From Siphonodentalium dalli (taxonomy: Eukaryota > Mollusca > Scaphopoda > Gadilida > Siphonodentaliidae), in NCBI GenBank assembly GCA_032622095.1, contig CP136065.1:111641195-111705194 (forward strand): a stretch of DNA of 64,000 nt, written 5' to 3'. Below the pieces are notes generated by a model. The model saw nothing but the letters and a program-made list of their open reading frames with translations. It searched no databases and was not told the DNA's origin. Shown here one piece after another: positions 60,028-64,000 of the stretch. Position 1 is the stretch's first letter, and every line of letters starts with the position of its first letter. Position numbers and translations under genes: made by a program.

Positions 60028-61062
60028 ACCCAAATTTTCCAAAAAGATAAACTATTACAAAATTGCTATATTAGATTAGATAACAATAAATATATATGTA
60101 TAAGCGCAAGCAAACAATTGCAAGTCAGGAAAATAAGGGGGAGGGACTGGGTGTGTGTGGTATGTGTAGAGAGAGAGCTTGACATGTATAACATTACGTG
60201 TGATTCAATGTGTTAGAGACATAGTATTTACTTGTTTTGGGTACGTGAAACTGATCAGTTAGTATCCAGGCGCGATGCCAACTGGAGGAATATAGCATTT
60301 TACTAAAATCTCAAGCAAATCGATCGTGCCACTCCATAGAAAACATCGTCTGAACTACGCTCAATTGTAAATATTTACTATTCGATTCGGGGCGCATCTG
60401 TTGGCGATAAACTAACCAAAACGATTTCCCCACCAAGAGTCACTGCATTTAATTAGTATATAAGAACGACGGTGTGTCTTGTCAATTTGGATAAATATTT
60501 GTAAAAATTACTACTGTGAACAATATTATTTTCCATTTATTGTTGATCACCATATCGGAGTGTTTCACATCACTTTAATATTAAGAGAGTCCAAAACAGA
60601 CTCTGGGTTTGCAGCCAGCCAAATTACATAATCGATTATTTATAACTTTCGTCAACATTTATCTTCAATTACATTTATTTTTAATTACATTTATTTATAG
60701 TTACATTTATTTATAATTACATTTATTTATAATTACATTTATTTATAATTACATACATTTATGATTACGTACATTTATAATTACATTTATTTATAATTAC
60801 ATACATTTATGATTACGTACATTTATAATTACAAACATTTATAATTACAATTGAATAAAGTGTGACTTTTTTTTCTCTCCAAAACGAAGCATTACTTTTA
60901 TTCAGTTTACAACATGTTACGTTTGTGTGCATCAGTGACACAAATTATGTTTTTGTTTTGTGTTGTTTTAACACTGCTGTATTTGATATTTCCTTCCTTC
61001 CTCTCTTTCCTTCCTTCCTTCCTTCCTTCCTTCCTTCCTTCCTTCCTATCTTTCTTTGTTTT

Positions 61063-61106
<44 letters not shown>

Positions 61107-61805
61107 TAGTTTTACTCCTTTTTGTATTGTTATTCCTTTAGCATATTACTATTTGTAATTTTATTTCATTAACTTACATCTTTTTCCCTCGATTTCTTTC
61201 TCTCTTTCATCTTTTCTTTTCATCTTCTATGAACAAAACAAATTCAATATTTCGCTTTTGGGGGAGGGGGTCAGGTCACCGACCGACACGTACCGGGTGC
61301 GCACATACCGACAATAAAAATTAAAGGCTAGATAGATACGGGGTGTTTCAAATTGAAGTGACCTATTTCTGTGTAATATGGAGGTGGGTGAGAGAAAAAC
61401 AAACCGACCTTGGGTAAATACATATCAGCAGCACGACGTACGTCATTTATGTGGTCAACGGGACGTCACTCTGTGCACACAGGGCGTGTTGACGTTATAA
61501 CAATTTAACAGCACATTTATTTAAGACACAAAATGCTGCCAACTGCCTTGTTCCAATGCTGAGTGACCGTCGCCGAAGGCACGAGCCATTAACAACTTTA
61601 TGTGTAAAGTATTAATCGAAGGAAGAAATAAATACAAAGAACCCATATTTACATACCTTGCATGTTACCAACTTCAACTTTCCCGCTTTTATTTGTCACA
61701 CTCCGGTGGTTCATATCGTGCACGTCAGAGAGCTGCAAAGAGAAACCAGGTCAGTTATTAAAATTCAGCCAAAACAGGCGTCTTGAAATAGGCCCGCGCG
61801 CACAG
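60028..61805. repeat. H2A-H4 spacer (unit 11)
   Basis: Minisatellite 60668-60849; CTTC/CTTT tract 60990-61107. Confidence 0.7.
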
Positions 61806-62185
<380 letters not shown>

Positions 62186-62221
62186 ACACCCGAAAGATCG
62201 GAAGCACAGCTTCAAACAAAC

Positions 62222-62237
62222 GGCCCTTTTCAGGGCC
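62222..62237 (+). terminator. Histone 3' stem-loop of H4 (unit 12)
   Basis: Perfect stem-loop. Confidence 0.95.
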
Positions 62238-62829
62238 ACCAAATTATTTTAAAGAGATACTTTAAAAATTGCTGTACAGCAAAAATAACACGCCATGTTA
62301 ATACAATTTTAGTATATACATGAAAGGCACATAAAGGAGTGAGTGAGTGAGCGAGCGAGTGAAGGATGGAAACGTGCTCATAAAAGTTTACTAAATACAA
62401 TTTTTTTTTCGAACACTGCACTATGTTAGTTTAGTTCTATATATATAGACAAACTGCATAGTAACTGAAATGTGTATGGACGTGTGACCTAACTTTTAAT
62501 CACTTGTTACATCTTCATCAGGGAATTGGGCTATATTCCACAATTAAGCATTCAATATTCAAACAAGCTCATTCCCGTTATTATTATTTTTTACACACAT
62601 TTCTGACAGCTACTTTGTTGCCATGCCCCCCACATATACGGGGCATGTTCTTATATACTTGATCCCAATAAATGCTATGTGCACTTTAGTTGGGATATTT
62701 GCTTATATTTTTATTCAGTTCAGTTCCCTTCCTTTTCATGGTTATTCGTGAATTCCTCATTGTCCCTAACCCACAGTGATTCGAATAGTTTAGCAATTCT
62801 AATAGTTTATCTTTTTGGAAAATTTGGGT
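62238..62829. other. H4-H2B convergent spacer (unit 12)
   Basis: Standard content, no gene. Confidence 0.6.
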
Positions 62830-62845
62830 GGCCCTGAAAAGGGCC
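62830..62845 (-). terminator. Histone 3' stem-loop of H2B (unit 12)
   Basis: Perfect stem-loop, minus strand. Confidence 0.95.
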
Positions 62846-62874
62846 GTTTGTGTGTAAAGCTGTAAGTGAACAGT

Positions 62875-63246
62875 TTACTTGCTGCTGGTGTACTTCGTGA
62901 CGGCCTTGGTGCCCTCAGAGACGGCGTGCTTGGCCAATTCACCTGGGAGAAGAAGTCTGACGGCGGTCTGGACCTCTCTGGAGGTGATGGTGGATCGTTT
63001 GTTGTAGTGGGCCAATCGGGAGGCCTCAGCTGCGATCCTCTCGAAAATGTCGTTGACAAAGCTGTTCATGATGGACATGGCTTTGCTGCTGACACCGGTG
63101 TCTGGGTGTACCTGTTTCAAGACTTTGTAGATGTAGATTCCGTAGGATTCCTTCCTTTTTCGGTGCCTCTTCTTGGTGCCGGTCGTTGACGCCTTCTGGG
63201 TCTTGGTGGCCTTTTTGGCTCCTTTGCTTCCTGCTTTGGGTGGCAT
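62875..63246 (-). CDS. H2B: Histone H2B (unit 12)
   Basis: Identical protein, intact promoter. Confidence 0.97.
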   Translation of the reverse strand: MPPKAGSKGAKKATKTQKASTTGTKKRHRKRKESYGIYIYKVLKQVHPDTGVSSKAMSIMNSFVNDIFERIAAEASRLAHYNKRSTITSREVQTAVRLLLPGELAKHAVSEGTKAVTKYTSSK

Positions 63247-63292
63247 CGTGAAACGAGATGAAAATTATTTTACTTGACGAAATGTCGAGAAA

Positions 63293-63469
63293 ATATGGAT
63301 CGCCGGCAGAAACCGTTTTCTTTTATATCGCGAGTGCGCTCTAACGCGGATCAAACATAGCCCCCAGTTACTATTTTAAGCACACAAAGCTTCAGTTTTT
63401 AAACACGGACTTCGGCGAAAGCACATTATTGGCTCATTTATGTAGGTCGATCCGCAAAGGAGTATAAAT
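63293..63469. promoter_or_regulatory. H2B/H2A divergent promoter (unit 12), empty target
   Basis: Uninterrupted; E target at 63293-63304. Confidence 0.78.
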
Positions 63470-63551
63470 TTCCTACCCACCCCTCGGAGATTTAATTGTG
63501 GAGATTTAATTTTCCATTTGTCGAATTTCGTACACTAGAAAATACACAATT

Positions 63552-63926
63552 ATGTCTGGACGTGGCAAAGGTGGCAAAGTAAAGGGAAAGGCAAAGTCCC
63601 GATCATCAAGGGCTGGACTCCAGTTCCCAGTCGGAAGAATTCACCGTCTGTTGAGAAAAGGCAACTATGCTGAGCGAGTCGGTGCCGGAGCTCCAGTCTA
63701 CTTGGCTGCAGTTCTCGAATACCTCGCAGCTGAGGTTCTCGAGTTGGCAGGAAACGCCGCTCGTGACAACAAGAAGAGCAGAATCATCCCAAGACATCTG
63801 CAGCTTGCCATCAGAAACGACGAGGAATTGAACAAACTGTTGTCTGGTGTGACCATCGCCCAGGGTGGTGTTCTGCCAAACATCCAGGCTGTCCTCCTCC
63901 CCAAGAAATCTCAGAGCAGCAAGTAA
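63552..63926 (+). CDS. H2A: Histone H2A (unit 12)
   Basis: Identical protein; last complete gene, and the array evidently continues beyond the window. Confidence 0.97.
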   Translation: MSGRGKGGKVKGKAKSRSSRAGLQFPVGRIHRLLRKGNYAERVGAGAPVYLAAVLEYLAAEVLELAGNAARDNKKSRIIPRHLQLAIRNDEELNKLLSGVTIAQGGVLPNIQAVLLPKKSQSSK

Positions 63927-63957
63927 ACAGTTTGCTACTCAAACACAACAACAAAAC

Positions 63958-63973
63958 GGCCCTTTTCAGGGCC
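63958..63973 (+). terminator. Histone 3' stem-loop of H2A (unit 12)
   Basis: Perfect stem-loop 27 bp before the window ends. Confidence 0.95.
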
Positions 63974-64000
63974 ACCCAAATTTTCCAAAAAGATAAACTA

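Overview
The window is animal (invertebrate metazoan) nuclear DNA carrying a tandem replication-dependent histone array. The evidence is intronless H4, H2B and H2A genes of textbook metazoan sequence, each ending in the histone mRNA 3' stem-loop GGCCCTTTTCAGGGCC instead of relying on a poly(A) site. The histones are too conserved to name a phylum; the style (tandem H4-H2B-H2A quartet lacking H3, many microsatellites, L1/Tx1-type LINE) fits an aquatic invertebrate such as a lophotrochozoan, but that is inference.

Layout. Positions 1-744 are the end of a spacer plus the promoter and first four codons of an H4 gene. A full-length L1/Tx1-type non-LTR retrotransposon (745-6749, two intact ORFs, poly(A) tail, 18-bp target duplication) is inserted at codon 4 of that H4. 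From 6757 to the end run twelve histone units, each H4(+), H2B(-), H2A(+). The empty unit is about 3.94 kb: H4 and H2B converge on a 0.6-kb spacer, H2B and H2A diverge from a shared 0.3-kb promoter region, and a 1.8-kb spacer with an ATTACATTTATTTATA minisatellite and CTTC/CTTT microsatellites precedes the next H4. All 12 H2B and all 12 H2A proteins are identical; 11 of 12 H4 are identical and one (unit 4) is frameshifted. No H3 or H1 is present.

The unusual part: in 5 of 12 units (1, 5, 6, 7, 10) the H2B promoter is interrupted at exactly the same position by one, two or three copies (ten in all, E1-E10) of a 1.1-1.24 kb element with a single 260-307 codon ORF on the minus strand. Every copy is bounded by the target ATATGGATCGCC (or its last 10 bases), has no terminal inverted repeats and no poly(A) tail, and has a precise structured 3' end. 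The target is where the TATA box and a perfect initiator match predict the H2B transcription start. The elements are co-oriented with H2B, so the H2B promoter should transcribe the element first. The encoded protein has a conserved N-terminal domain, a basic segment, an acidic Ser/Pro-rich middle and a Lys tail, but its C-terminal coiled-coil-like stretch is different in nearly every copy and is flanked by CAA/AAC repeats; two otherwise identical copies (E9, E10) differ by six substitutions that all fall within 85 bp of this stretch. I interpret the family as a target-specific, apparently non-autonomous non-LTR-type retroelement parasitising histone H2B start sites, with a diversifying C-terminal cassette. 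I do not recall a described family of this kind, but no database was searched.

How it fits together: units spread and homogenise by unequal exchange (units 5 and 6 are 6,287-bp duplicates carrying the same two elements), elements arrive by site-specific insertion and stack because each insertion regenerates its target, and the promoter of the affected H2B gene moves 1.1-3.6 kb away while the H2A on the other side keeps its promoter. Because units are nearly identical, unit order and number depend on assembly quality.
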